NCBI GenBank assembly: GCA_022818135.1
Contig: JAFMSR010000010.1
Span: 34,401,548-34,465,547 of the forward strand
Source: Saxidomus purpurata
Taxonomy: Eukaryota; Mollusca; Bivalvia; Venerida; Veneridae
Direction: 5' to 3'
Length of the DNA stretch: 64,000 nt
In this document: piece by piece, positions 24,253 through 36,499 of the stretch
How the letters are laid out: each line of letters opens with the position of its first letter
Numbering within the stretch: the first letter of the stretch is position 1
The notes under the pieces: model-generated
The model's database searches: none
The model's input: the letters and a program-made list of their open reading frames with translations, nothing else
Told to the model about the DNA's origin: nothing
Program-made: the position numbers and the translations under genes

Positions 24253-25214
24253 CATGTGTCAGATGAGAAATCTTTCTGTTACCTTCTTGGTCATAATTTA
24301 GTTCGTCGTCGACTTTCAATTTTTGGACAACGTTTCTCAGAAGCAAATTTAACTATCACTATAGCTGGCGTAAAATATCGATCGCATATATAAAATAGCT
24401 CTTACACTTATGGTAACATTCTTATAAAGTTTTGCATATCTTACCAATGAAGGCATATTTTAAATTCAAATACGTTCACATCCATTGTACTTCATGCAGC
24501 TCACCGTTCGTAAACTAGCTGTCAAACATGTACTAAATGACATAATTCTATCATTATCCTCATATTATACAAAATAATTCTTAAACTATATTATGTCCCA
24601 TGACCTTACTTTGTTCATAATCTGTAAAGCTATGCTATACTCAATGGGTACAAGAAATTGTAAATGTGCATGCTTTTCTCACATTATCCATTGCGTAATT
24701 GTACTTAAATGATATATAACAAGTTTTCAATACCTAACGTTCAACAAACAATTATAAGTATTTACCTTTCTTATGTGCGATTGATACCTAGATTTGAAAC
24801 TGTCTTTAAAGTTTCTTCAAAGTACATTCTTATTTAACGTTGTGAAGACAATTATGTAAATAAAGTAATATGATAGACAGCCAAAAATCCACTTTTGTAG
24901 TAAACCGATATTGCCATTTTATCCTAATTCAGGTACAGTTGTAACTGACACCTCATTTAAGGTTGGTTAGGGAATCGTTCTTAATTTTAAGCAATCAAAA
25001 GTAGTTTTGATCTTTAGAATACGAAACCTGCTATAAATTATTTCATTTAAATAGGGCAGTTTATTTGTATAATTATGATGTTTCTCGAAACTAGAAAAAT
25101 GTATTCGAAAACCATAGCTGTATTGTAAAGAAAAGTAAAAGTGTGACTGTATTTATTGTAGTGTAACCTCAATAAATCTTGAAACCATTATCGAACTAGC
25201 TTGCAACTCGTTAA

Positions 25215-25302
25215 CTGGCGATATCAGAAAGGACCCTGTTGAATTTGAACCTTATGACTCCCGCTCTCAAGGCGGATGCTGAAACCAGTAGACTAAAAGA
25301 GA
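25215..25302 (-). repeat. Decayed tRNA-derived sequence, unit B copy
   Basis: Counterpart of the relic at 12190-12272. On the minus strand it reads GTCTACTGGTTTCAGCATC with a better preserved B box (GGTTCAAATTC). The A box is damaged, so it is not a functional tRNA. Confidence 0.5.
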
Positions 25303-25750
25303 TGGTGTATGGTAAATGGGATGATATTGAGCGAAGTTTTCCTAAACGTATATTTAAAGATGGATTGTTAAAAAGTTTTAGACTTATTGGAGCAACCTTC
25401 TGTCAAAACATTTCTCCAAAACTTTTCTCGTATCATGTCTGGGTTTAGTTTGGCTACGTCAAAATTGATTAATCAAACTTCCTTTACTGTCTCTCTATTT
25501 CCTCTTTGCGAAAAATGCTGATACTTTAGATCATCATGACTTTAATTGCAACGCATTTCAGTCAAGTTTTAAACTAACCAGTAACGAGGTCCCTGATATG
25601 ACGTAAAGTCTTAAATAAGCTTTTAAGGTTTCCTACAATGAATATGAAATACAGTTAAATCTTTTTAATTAAACTGTATTTTCAAAGAAAAATCTCATGC
25701 TTTGGGAACACATATGATCACAATGACCTCGAACGTGATAGAGACACACC

Positions 25751-26490
25751 TATAAATTGGAAACCGATGCAGCGTAATGTAATTGTTAGGACCTCCTTAA
25801 TCAAAGTCAAATTTATTTGATATAGCTTTTAAACACTCTTCAGAATGAGTCACACGTCTCTCATGACGATTTTGTCACACAAAATTGAATGAGGTCCTTA
25901 TATACATAAGCTCCGAGAGGAGGCTAAACCAGGGGAAAAGAACACTGTAAATTGGCCACAGTTGCAGTTTTGAAGCTCTGTTCATGAATAAAAAAGCGAT
26001 TTTGGAGAAGGTTAATATAAAAAAGTTTGAAAAGTCCTTTTTCAAGGAGAATATGAATCCCGTGGAATGTTAATAGAACAAAGTACATGTAAATATAATC
26101 TCCGTTGGCATGTTTTTTCACCTACAGTTCTTATAAATTGGAAACCGATGCAGCGTAGTGTAAATGTTAGGACCTCCTTAATCAAAGTCAAATTTATTTG
26201 ATATAGCTTTTAAACACTCTTCAGAATGAGTTACACATCTCTCATGACGATTTTGTCACACAAAATTGAATGAGGTCCTTATATACATAAGCTCCGAGAG
26301 GAGGCTAAACCAGGGCAAAAGAACACTGTAAATTGGCCACAGTTGCAGTTTTGAAGCTCTGTTCATGAATAAAAAAGCGATTTTGGAGAAGGTTAATATA
26401 AAAAAGTTTGAGTCCTTTTCCAAGGGTGTCCGTAAAAAGTACATGTAAATTTAATCTCCGTTGGCATGTTTTTTCACCTACAGTTCTTTC
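25751..26490. repeat. Tandem direct duplication, 381-bp period
   Basis: Unit 1 (25751-26131) and unit 2 (26132-about 26490) start TATAAATTGGAAACCGATGC and are nearly identical, with a ~25-bp deletion in unit 2. Unit A has this stretch once (near 12710), so the tandem copy arose after the large duplication and is young. Confidence 0.8.
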
Positions 26491-27967
26491 ATTGTAGAAA
26501 AAATATTTCTAACATCGCAGATGTGTTTATGTGATTATATCTTTACATAAGGTGTTTAATAGTAAGCATTCCAGAATCGAAATGCCTCTACATTATACTG
26601 TATTTTTTCAAGGATGCCAACACTGAATTGTATCGAAGGGTGTGTTTCAACATTTTACGAATTTTATTGTTATCATTGTAACGATCGAAGAAGTTTGCGT
26701 ATTTCAAAATGGACATATTGGTTTTGTGTGCTTGAGGGATGAGTATTGCCCTGTACAAGTGGTGTGTTTTGTTGTTGGACTTCAGACTTTAGTTTTATTA
26801 ATTCCTGTTTTGCATTGGTGCTTTATTGTCAGTACATATCGTTAATTTTGATTTCTGTACAGCTGTCAACTTTCTTGAGAGTCCAATGGCCATTTGCACA
26901 TGCAACAAGGCAGACTACTTCATTAATAAGCCATGCAGTGAAAGCTTTTTATATCACTCTTGAATCATCCGAATACGAGATTAGCTTTTCTTTTGATTAA
27001 GATGGTAATCATTTATATCATACCGTGCGTATCTAAAACCTTTGACATTTATCTGAAAATATTTCATCTAATTTGGCATCTAACCAAAGAATTCTGGCAA
27101 CATACATTTGAACTGCTTGTGCCAAAAGTGATTCAAATACAAAAAGTCTATATGATGACATATGTCTGATACTAAATCTTATTTTGGCAAAAATTATTAC
27201 TATTTGAGATGAAATATACAGTGTACTGCTTTGATGAAATAAAAACAAAACTGTTGCAAATGTTTTATACAGTGATTCCTGAAACCAGTTCAAGATTACA
27301 TAATAAATGCTATTTTGTTAACTAATTTTCCAAAACTCCATTTTGGACGTAACACGACACATTAATGTAATATGAATATTTAAATGCATATCTAACGTGA
27401 TGGTTTCCCTAATGATTGTGTACAATAATTGAGAAGTATGCAGACTGCGTGTTTTAACAACCAAGTAAAAGCTTCATATAATGTTTAGTACATGTATACA
27501 CTGATATAATATATTATACAAAGTATTCATTTATCTGTATTACAATTAGTAATGTATAGAATTCTTGTCCTCATTGAGCACCGTTTCGCTTCAAAGAAAA
27601 CTTCATAATCTTCACTCTACACGCACATAAGGTATCCTTTAAGTTTACTCATCCAACATGGCATAAGTTTTACCATTCTGAATCCTTTACTTTGAAATAG
27701 TTCCGGAATAAATGATTGTGATAGGTAGGTTGTCTCAACTTAAATTTGATTATGTCATTTTTCCTCAAATTGTGACTGTTTTATTGTTCTTGTTCTTGTT
27801 CTTATTCAGTAGTGTTGGCATAGCAAATCTAGTTCTAGAGGGTAGTATGCTTTTGGCTGACTGGGACATCGAAGATATGACACAGGAATAGTAGAGGCCA
27901 TTTTAACTAAGGAAGTAACTAACATCTGCCTACTTCCTTAGGAGACTTGCCCTTTTTCTAAGGTTAA

Positions 27968-28166
27968 CTGCAGTGCCGCAGTGGTAGGGCGTTCGATTAA
28001 GGATCGGAGGGTCCCGGATCCGATCTCGACCATTACCATGGCGGTTGTGTCCTTAGGCAAGACATAAATATTTCCACATTGCCTATCTCTCTCTCTGTCT
28101 TCAAGTTTGATTTCGTCTGGGCGATTACTCTTTATTAAGTTGTAGGAACTTGTATCGCAATCGAGG
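27968..28166 (+). mobile_element. tRNA-derived SINE, family 1, copy in unit B
   Basis: The head is GCAGTGGTAGGGCG with B box GGATCCGATC. Then come the central phrase GTGTCCTTAGGCAAGACA and CCACATTGCC, then a CT-rich stretch, ending near TATCGCAATCGA. Same family as 14135. It may be the same ancestral insertion, since downstream sequence also matches unit A. Confidence 0.68.
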
Positions 28167-28320
28167 ATAAACACATTAGTATAAATTAGTAATTTAAAAG
28201 TTAACTCAACATACAAACTTAAGCGGAATGCTTTACAAATTTGTATCACAGTCTCTCTTAATGTTTATGTCAATCTTTTCTGTATTATTCCATCTGACAA
28301 TATTATATAGCTTACAATAT

Positions 28321-28782
28321 GACCGTCGACAATAATTGATAAAAAAACCCCATAAAATTTACATTTTTGTCACCCTCTTTAAATGCAAAAACCAATGATA
28401 CGAACTGATAACAACTATATTTTCCTTAACAGAAACATACTGTTTGCTTCAAAATCCTCCAAGACCATTACTATGGCAACAGCGATTTGAAATGATTCTT
28501 TTTTTTTTATTTTGGCTATACCCTATGAAGACATATCGTGGAAAGATGACATTATAAAAGTTCACCAGATATGATATATATTGAAAGAGTATATAATATT
28601 ACAACCAAAAATAAATGATGCTGTTAGGAAAAGATTACCGGAATAATTTACTGCCCATGTAAATTGAATTGAGTTTTGACGTCAAATTGTGGTATATGAC
28701 GTCATTTTTAGAGTGAACAATGACGCCTTAGGTATACTTTTTCAAAGTGTTGTAGTTTTGTATGTACTAGACGTAGGTAACT
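28321..28782 (-). mobile_element. Small DNA transposon, truncated inverted copy
   Basis: Reverse complement of most of the element at 29374-29977, sharing about 460 bp. It starts GACCGTCGACAATAATTG, having lost ~40 bp just inside the terminus, and lacks the last ~100 bp at its other end. The matching place in unit A has no insertion, so it moved after the large duplication. A short frame inside it is not a gene. Confidence 0.7.
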
Positions 28783-29061
28783 TTGACTATAATGTCGATC
28801 AAAGAAATTATGATGTAATGTTAAATATACACAGAGTCCCAACGCTGACCGAAAAACCGGCGTTTGGAGAAACAAAATGATGACTTGTAGAGCGTTATGT
28901 TACTGAAGTTTTTATCTGGTACTCATTATTATTCCAGTTTTAACCTACAATAAATTTAATTCCGGTGGTGCTTAGAAATAGATAGTGATAAACTACGATA
29001 TTCTTATAAACCAAAACAAATTTAGCACGAAAAAACAAAACAAAAGAACGCAAAACATTAA

Positions 29062-30023
29062 AGAAGCATTCCCCAGAACTGGTGTAAATAAAATAACTTT
29101 AAAAGCAAAAATAATAGAATATTTTTAAGTTTCATTACTTTACGTAAATGTTTAAGCTATACATTCCAGTCATCATTTAAATACGCTGCACTACCATGAA
29201 ATGTTCAGTAATCTTTGTTTAGTTGGTGCTGTACAATTATTAATGGGTGGGTACCGATTTATTACAGAAGGTATCTATGCTGATAAGTGTGTTAAAATGA
29301 GGCATCTTTCTATATATTTTGTACTTTAAACTTTTATTTATTTTTCATTTTACGTTCATTGAACACATTATTTGACCAGCGACACGGGAAAATGGGCCGT
29401 CGGACAAAATACTTGGAAACTAGCTTTCTTACATATTTCAACAAACAATATTGCAATATAAATATTGGAAAATTTCAGTTACCTACGTCCAGTACATACA
29501 AAACTACAACATTTTGAAAAAGTATACCTAAGACATCATTGTTCACTCTAAAAATGACGTCACATACCATAATTTGACGTCAAAACTCACTTCAATTTAC
29601 ATGGGCAGTAAACTATTCGGTAATCATTTCCTGACAGCATCATTTGTTTTTAGTTGGGACGTTATATACTCTTTCAATATATATCATATCTGGTGAACTA
29701 TTTCGTGTCTTCTTTCCACCATATGCCTTTTTACATAAGGTTTAGCCAAAATAAAAAGAAGAAATCATTTCAAATCGCTGTTGCCATAGTAATGGTCTTA
29801 GAGGATTTTGAAGCAAACAGTATGTTTCTGTTGAGGAAAATATAGTGGCTATCAGTTTTTATCATTGGTTTTGCATTTAAAAACGTTGACAAAAATGTAA
29901 AATTTTATGTTTTTTTATCAATTATTGTCGTAAAATGTAACAAATGTCCGAAGGTACATTTTCGCTTGTCGGCGGTCATTTATGTTTGGAGACTATAATT
30001 TGCTAGATGTATGGAGTGCCTCT
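29062..30023 (-). mobile_element. TTAA-flanked DNA transposon, unit B copy, interrupted
   Basis: The termini AGAAGCATTCCCCA and GGAGTGCCTCT are bordered by TTAA (29058-29061 and 30024-30027), at the same place as the unit A copy. It is interrupted by a younger element at 29374-29977. Confidence 0.65.
29374..29977 (+). mobile_element. Small DNA transposon (604 bp) with ~30-bp inverted termini
   Basis: The left end GACCAGCGACACGGGAAAAT and the right end (reverse complement GACCGCCGACAAGCGAAAAT) form imperfect inverted termini. The insertion site is bordered by ATTT on both sides, a possible 4-bp target duplication. The empty site is visible in unit A near 15790. No transposase frame, so non-autonomous. 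Confidence 0.7.
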
Positions 30024-30665
30024 TTAAAGACTTCTCTTGTTGTTTAAAGAAACTTCCATCGCGTCCTCTTCGTTTCCTTAGTGACTGTCTCGTAACATCT
30101 TCATGTCTCGCTTAACCACAAATTGCCGGAAACCGTTAACAAAATATTACACAATTAATTCAGTAACAAACTAATAATCACTTCTAGGAAGATGAAAACA
30201 AATTCATAGTTACATCAGAAATCGCTCTGTCTGTCTGAAGTACACAATTATAACATGAATCCTAAAAACAATTTCCATATTGAATTTATTTGTTTAATAC
30301 TGACACCCACATCGTTTAATGGGTGCAGCTTTAAGTTGTTTAAAGCCTACACAAAGTCCTAAATGAGGGGACAGCGGGCATTGTAGACAGATAGGTGCAA
30401 AATATGATTGCAAAATACTGAGATAATATTCAAAGAAAGTTGCCATGTGGTACATATTTCACTAAAAATAAATTTTCATTTAATAAACAATTTCAAATCC
30501 CGTCTATTCGTTGGCGCCAAACGAACACTAATAAATAATATTTTGTATTATAGTTAATAAAGCCATGGAGCAAATAAAATAGCATGGTAAACGTTCTCGT
30601 ACTTGACATTTTTCCTTTAAAGCAATTACGCCGAAAACGGCATTGAAAGAGCAATGATTAAATAT

Positions 30666-31016
30666 ATGGCGCGGTGGTCAAGTGGTTAACACTTTGGAGT
30701 AAAAATCCGGAGGTTCCAGGTTCGAATCCGGGCCGGGGCCCTTGAATTTCAGAAACGCTTTTCAGTGTTTCAATCTAGAGATGAACAAGTAAGAAACCCA
30801 TAGGTAGAATCACGTGTATAGGTGCTATACATTGGGCACGTAAAAGAACCAAGGAGTTTGTTCTTAAAAGAGATAGGGTCTGGTACTAGGATTCTCTTAT
30901 ATATGTATCTCTTCATTCAACATGTGCCTGTCAGGAGTCTTGGCATGTTCTCCGAGGAGAAATCCAAGGATCAGCCGAAACTATAAAACAATCTAAATGA
31001 AGAAGATTGAGTAACA
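30666..31016 (+). mobile_element. tRNA-derived SINE, family 2, copy in unit B
   Basis: The tRNA-like head is nearly complete here: GGTGGTCAAGTGGTTAAC as A-box region and GGTTCGAATCCGGGCC as B box. The body and tail match 16452-16754. Both copies occupy the same relative position. Confidence 0.72.
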
Positions 31017-31630
31017 AGTTAACTTTACTTCATTTATATTTTCCTCTTATTTGTTGTATCGGTATATATTCACAGAGGATACGAATAAATCTAGAACTCC
31101 TTTTTCAGCTTTAGACATTTGACATTTGGATGTATAAAAAGATATCCAGAAACTTTGTAACGTGATAAGAATACACCTGTCCCAATGCAAATTCAGAAAT
31201 AAATGTATATTCCTTTATTCACCAAAGTTACTATTCAGGGAATTTTCAATTATACATGATTCATCCTCTTATGCAGGGAGTTTTCATTTTTACAGGCTTT
31301 GAAAAAGTAGTTCCACTTCAGAACTTTAGACGATTTCAACTTTAATTTTGTAAAATTAAACATAAATCATGTTCCGAATGTTTCCGAGTATTTTACTGAT
31401 CGTAATGGCAGTTATTGTTCTCGCTTTGCTATTGTATAGTTTTCAATTTTCAATGTTTCAAAAATCTTAGAATGCAATTCAAATCTTCTTTGAAAAACAA
31501 TACAATGAGCTAATTTAGTGTATTATTGTGAAGCGCGTGCGACTGTTAATTTAGTAGACATTTTTTTTCTGAAGTTTCCTTTAAAATGTAAAAATTAAAA
31601 CATAAAAACATACCATTTTCAAATAATAAC

Positions 31631-32413
31631 CTGTGAAATATTTCGGACTATTTTATCGAATGTGGTGCAGTGATCTGAGTAATTAGGAATAGCAGAACGC
31701 CTACTGACGCCGGACCATAAGATGACAGTTTAACGGCTCGTTGCTGGATAAAGACAAACAATTTTATTGACATAGTTTTGTTTATGAAAAGTAAACATAT
31801 TTATTAGCTGTTGTGAATGAAATATAGAATTAATTGAAACGATGCGTAGACAACGTAAAAACTTTTTTCTTCTTTTGTTTTTAAACTTGGTGGTACAATA
31901 AGGACACTAATTTAAAAGTTTTCTCTTTGAATATGTATTATATAATATTTTTTTTATATAGATTTCACCCAGTTTTGAACATCTACCTGTGAACATTTTC
32001 TTGTAAAATTAGGTTTAAAATTAGTATAAACAAATATCAAATAATTTAAATTCCCGCAGATTTCACTCTACTAATAATGTTTTTCATATAAGCAGCTTAA
32101 CCCTTAACTCAGTGTGTCGTCCTTTGTTCAGATTTAAAAAAAACACCCAATATTGCAAACATATTTTAAAACTTGAAGAGATACAAACATTGTTTCAAAC
32201 ACCAAAGCTTGTTCCGACCTGTTCTTCTCGAGAGCTTCTTCTAAACATGTAAGTCAGATTTTCTTAAAAGCAATCACAGAATTTTTGTTTACATAACAAC
32301 TTATTAAATGTTTATAAAGTCTGCATTAATGATAATGAAGATGTATTGATACACAATCATTGAGATACAAGGATATTATAATAGTTACATCATTTGTACT
32401 GAAGTTCAATTAT
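31631..32413. other. Intergenic, no gene recognised
   Basis: AT-rich sequence after the end of unit B. I see no coding frame, repeat or RNA gene that I can support. Confidence 0.4.
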
Positions 32414-32417
32414 TTAA

Positions 32418-32833
32418 AGTGACATTATGCGCATTTTTTTCACGTAACAATCCGGCTGAAAATGGTGTGTGTACAAAAGCGTAGAGGAAATAATAACTTT
32501 TAACCCAATACACCAAACTCTTCCCGCTACCAGTATGAAAAAATAACTTTCCAAAGATTTTCTTATTTGACTGGAAGAATCAATTTAAGAAAAGAACAAC
32601 TGCATGCAGGAGTTGCTTCCCTTCCACTGCTGAAATCTCTACCAACATCAACAACGACACAATCAACTATCATTTTATCAGTCCGATCTTTTTATATCTA
32701 AAGCACCAATTTCAAATACTAATGCGGCATAATCATTAATTTAACACATTTAAATGCACATCAACCAAAAATTGCATTTATAAAATTGTCACCAAAAATA
32801 CACTATGTGCAGTAAGATGCGCATAATGTCACT
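32418..32833. mobile_element. 416-bp MITE with perfect 17-bp termini and TTAA target duplication
   Basis: The left end is AGTGACATTATGCGCAT and the right end is its exact reverse complement. TTAA borders both ends (32414-32417 and 32834-32837). There is no coding capacity. The termini differ from the other TTAA family in this window. Confidence 0.8.
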
Positions 32834-33904
32834 TTAAGAAATCCTTTAAGATTCCCCTTGTCATAATTATGTTATTACTATGGACATGTCATTATATACG
32901 TATATCTGAATAACGCGTATGGATTTTTTTACAATGGATGAAACAAACAACGTGGTTTACAATGGATCAAGCAAACAACGTGGTTTCAATCCCATCGGAG
33001 ATAAATACCCGAAAATACACTCAGCTTTGATACAGGGTTAACTATGTTGTTTACTCTGCATTTATTAACATGAAATTCCGCAATGCTACAGGGCGGCGTT
33101 CGTGTGACCGTCTTTTTAAACAAATGTGACCTACCAAAATACTATGTGTTCATTAAATTAAAACGCATACAAAGACTTTTAAAATCGTTAGCCGAACCAT
33201 AGTCCTTACAGAAGGTCAATTTAGCATGATGTTAATATTGACGATCTCGTTGCTTTACAAGCCCGTATTTAACTTTTTTACCAAAACCTTAGGGGATATA
33301 AAGTGATAAATGATCTGACAAGGTCCGATTTTTCTGAACTCGAATTACGACACCATTGTTCCATTGTAAAAAAGATATGAAATGTGAGTTTATTTATAGG
33401 TCTGTGTTCAACACGTCTTTAAATGATGCTTGTACATGAAAGAGACAATGATCGTTTGTGATTAAATAAACGATGTACAAGTCTTCAATGTATGGTATCG
33501 TTGATAGGCAGGTGATTCTTCCATAGCTTGGGTTTCGACTTTACTTACAGGAAAAATCTCCAAATCTTGATCCCTTTAAAGAAGGGAAGCTCTCTCAAAT
33601 ACTTACAGAAATGAAACAAACAAATGATAGTTCTCGGAGTCAGAAAATGAAAGAGACCACTAACTGTTATACCGCATCAAACCCATCGTCTCTTATTTTT
33701 ATTTTGCAATTTTGTGTAACCCTTTAGATTGAAAAATGTTTAAGAGTAAAACATACTTTGTTAGTTTAATGATCATTTTTGTTCGGGCAAGGGGAATAAA
33801 CCTCTGTCATTGCATATACTTTTTATACATTTTATATATTTTTTTGATATTTAAAAGACTTTGCTAAAATTAAATGAATGAAATAAATTGTCTTTCCTAA
33901 AGAC

Positions 33905-33975
33905 ATTGCAACTACTTGGGCAGCGTTGAGGATCGAACCCGGGACCCTCCTAGGATTAGGCATTAAAACCTATAA
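33905..33975 (-). repeat. tRNA-like relic
   Basis: The minus strand reads GGTTTTAATGCC, then TCCTAGGAGGGT, then a good B box, CGGGTTCGATCCTC. The 5' half is too degraded for a functional tRNA. Probably the head of an old SINE. Confidence 0.4.
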
Positions 33976-34200
33976 GATATTCACCCAAAATGAAATGTAT
34001 TGTTAAGAATTGAATATGAATCAAAATGTTACATGTGTGAATTTTATAATGATTATATTGTATACCTGTCATAAATACTTAATCCTGATTGGCCGATATA
34101 GTCCGGGTGCAGTAAATAAAATCTGTGTAGATCTGCCGAATTTTAGACTCATTTCTGTTATATTTTCGCATGATTTTCACCACTCTTTATGAGGTATACG

Positions 34201-34317
34201 ATATAATAATTGTAGACTAATGTTTCGGTCAATGCATAGTTTTGCGGACCTGTGAAAAATGATATTGACCTCGGACTTCGTCCTAATATTGACCTCAAAA
34301 TTAGTCTATAATTGTAT
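34201..34317. repeat. Small hairpin element
   Basis: The left arm contains AATTGTAGACTAAT and GGTCAAT. The right arm contains ATTGACCTC and ATTAGTCTATAATT. They pair as imperfect inverted repeats of about 30 bp, with an inner palindrome AGGACGAAGTCC in reverse reading. Confidence 0.45.
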
Positions 34318-36294
34318 ACTGCTTACAAATGAAACAAACAAAAATATACAATGTAATGAAATCTGTATTCACAACACGATTTGACACTTGAAATCGTCTT
34401 TTGATACTCAAATTCCTTCATTTTTAAGGAATGTCCTTTTCTCTCTTTGCAATTGCCAAAGTTTAACTCGTTTATTTTCAGTTATAAAAGGGTTATATCG
34501 CAAGTTAAGGAAGGACAGGTAAGAAGGATAAATAGTTCAAAGGGTTTCGAAGAAATTCCTGTAATAAGTATATCTTATATAGTGCGACTGACGCATTTGC
34601 TGTTTCCCTCAATTGATTATACGAATGCCCTCGTGTGGCGTTTCAAGCCACAATTTATCAACTTTAGTGTTTAGACATAATTATTTAAAATATTTGATAA
34701 ACGAGACGTCATATTATAGAATTAGTATACATATATGTTACAGTTATAGTCTCATTATTTGATAATTTGAGGCGTTGTGGCATTTGACTTTAAGTCTCGA
34801 CCATGTGCGGTAAACTCCGCATACATCAAACTCATTTGGACCATTTAAATGTGTTCCTTATACTGGAGTATGTTATATCCATACATCATTTTCATAAAAA
34901 AGGACAATATCGGGCCCAGAAAATTAGATAAAAGTTAATTGTAAATTTATAACAATAACATGCGTATAATGCATGTTAGTCCCCTAGAGTTTATTTACAA
35001 TGATTTACGAACAATAAATAGTATAGCTTTATTTAATGTATGTTTATTTGTTTATTAGTTTTTATTTGGATATACGAATCACGAATATCATAGCTTTACT
35101 TATTTTATTTTCTTAGTTTGATATATGAACAATGAATGTTTTAGCTCTTCTAAATTCATATTTGTTTGTATCAATTATTGAGCAAGGAATACATCTCTTC
35201 CACACCAATACTTTCTAGACTTGCTTATTTCGGTTTCAAGTTAATAGTTGTCGAGAGACACTAAATATGCACACATACTGTATCTGCTATTTAAGGATGA
35301 TTCAAGAATTGTCTAGGCTGGTTAAACTGTAAAGTATGAACACATTTTGTAGCACAGCTTTTCTTACGACATGGTAAGTGTACTGTATAGGTCGGACGAA
35401 ATTTAGTGAAACCTTTTTGCTCTTAAGACAAAGTTATGAAAGGGGTTATATCTTTCTCAAACTTAATTATGCAGTATTGTATAATGAACGTGCTTTCATG
35501 ATATAGAATTAAAGAAAGTAAGTATGTTTAAGCATTGACGACGAATTCCCTTTAATACCAATGACGTCATAAGTTTTGATGGAACACATCGTCAAATAAT
35601 GTGGAAATATGTTGGAGGGTACCTTCTTGCCGGAAAATAATGTAAATTATATGTTTTACAACCATCCTTGACATACAAGAATTTCATCATCCGATATTTC
35701 ATCAACACATCGGTCTATCATGCATTTTATTTCGCTATTTTCTATTTTTCATTTCATATAATTATGCACAGTGTAAAGCAGCAACGCACGTGAGAAATAA
35801 CGTCAGAATCAGTAGTGGTAAGTTTGTCAATGACAGATGATTTATATGATCTTTGATATTGCAAATTTAGATCCTGTTGTTTACTTTGAGATTAAAACCA
35901 CCCCTCTTCTGCTGATTACTTTTATATATCAACCAAACCATCTTATTTCGGAATAAAGATATCAAACTATTACCACGCAAAAGATGTTCAAAATATAGGT
36001 ATAGTAATAAACAAACTACGAAAGCAATAAACGCTGTCTATACGTATCAACAGTACTCGAAACACAAGTGGATCGCGCTGCCATATTGTGTCACGTGGGA
36101 TGATTTACTGCCTAATATGGTCATGACAAGAAGGTGTTGCTGCTTTACTAATAAGACAGTCAAAGAACAGGTTAAGACGTCAAAGACTCCTCGGGGGCTC
36201 CTGATTGATATCTAATATGACAGCGGGTCTTTCCTCAAGATATTGTCATAAACAGTTTGAGCGCGTGAACCGATTTCAATATTACTCCGCGGGA

Positions 36295-36498
36295 TTACTC
36301 GTAAACTGTAGAAGCACATCGTTCGTCTTCCATTTCCGCCTCATCCAATGTCTCAGACGTTAACTGATTGAATTGCCTTAGAAGTTTGTGAAATTTAAGT
36401 TGACAACTTTTCTTTCCCGAGTGGTTGTTCTGATTAAGGTTTTTGAATTCTTGAAACAATCTTATTGAAATCGTGTCCGCAATATATGTGATTATCAC
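36295..36498 (-). CDS. Possible terminal coding exon, unrecognised
   Basis: A 67-codon frame ends LTSETLDEAEMEDERCASTVYE (last 20 or so residues) before a stop. Its base composition is more balanced than the surroundings. The tail is hydrophilic and acidic, with a basic stretch upstream. I see no clear acceptor at its 5' end and no neighbouring exon on the minus strand, so it may be chance. No family recognised. Confidence 0.2.
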   Translation of the reverse strand: MIITYIADTISIRLFQEFKNLNQNNHSGKKSCQLKFHKLLRQFNQLTSETLDEAEMEDERCASTVYE

Positions 36499-36499
36499 C

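Larger units (their letters stand above)
18170..31630. repeat. Segmental tandem duplication, unit B
   Basis: Direct-orientation counterpart of unit A. It contains the second intact minus-strand paralogue, the same tRNA-like relic, SINE and TTAA element, and several insertions of its own: 21860-23330, the 381-bp tandem at 25751, and two copies of a small transposon at 28321 and 29374. Confidence 0.85.
32838..36294. other. Intergenic with repeat fragments, no gene recognised
   Basis: It contains a tRNA-like relic (33905-33975), a ~115-bp hairpin (34201-34317) and a repeat fragment near 34797-34880 that resembles the one at 14505. No frame here has convincing coding character. Confidence 0.4.
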
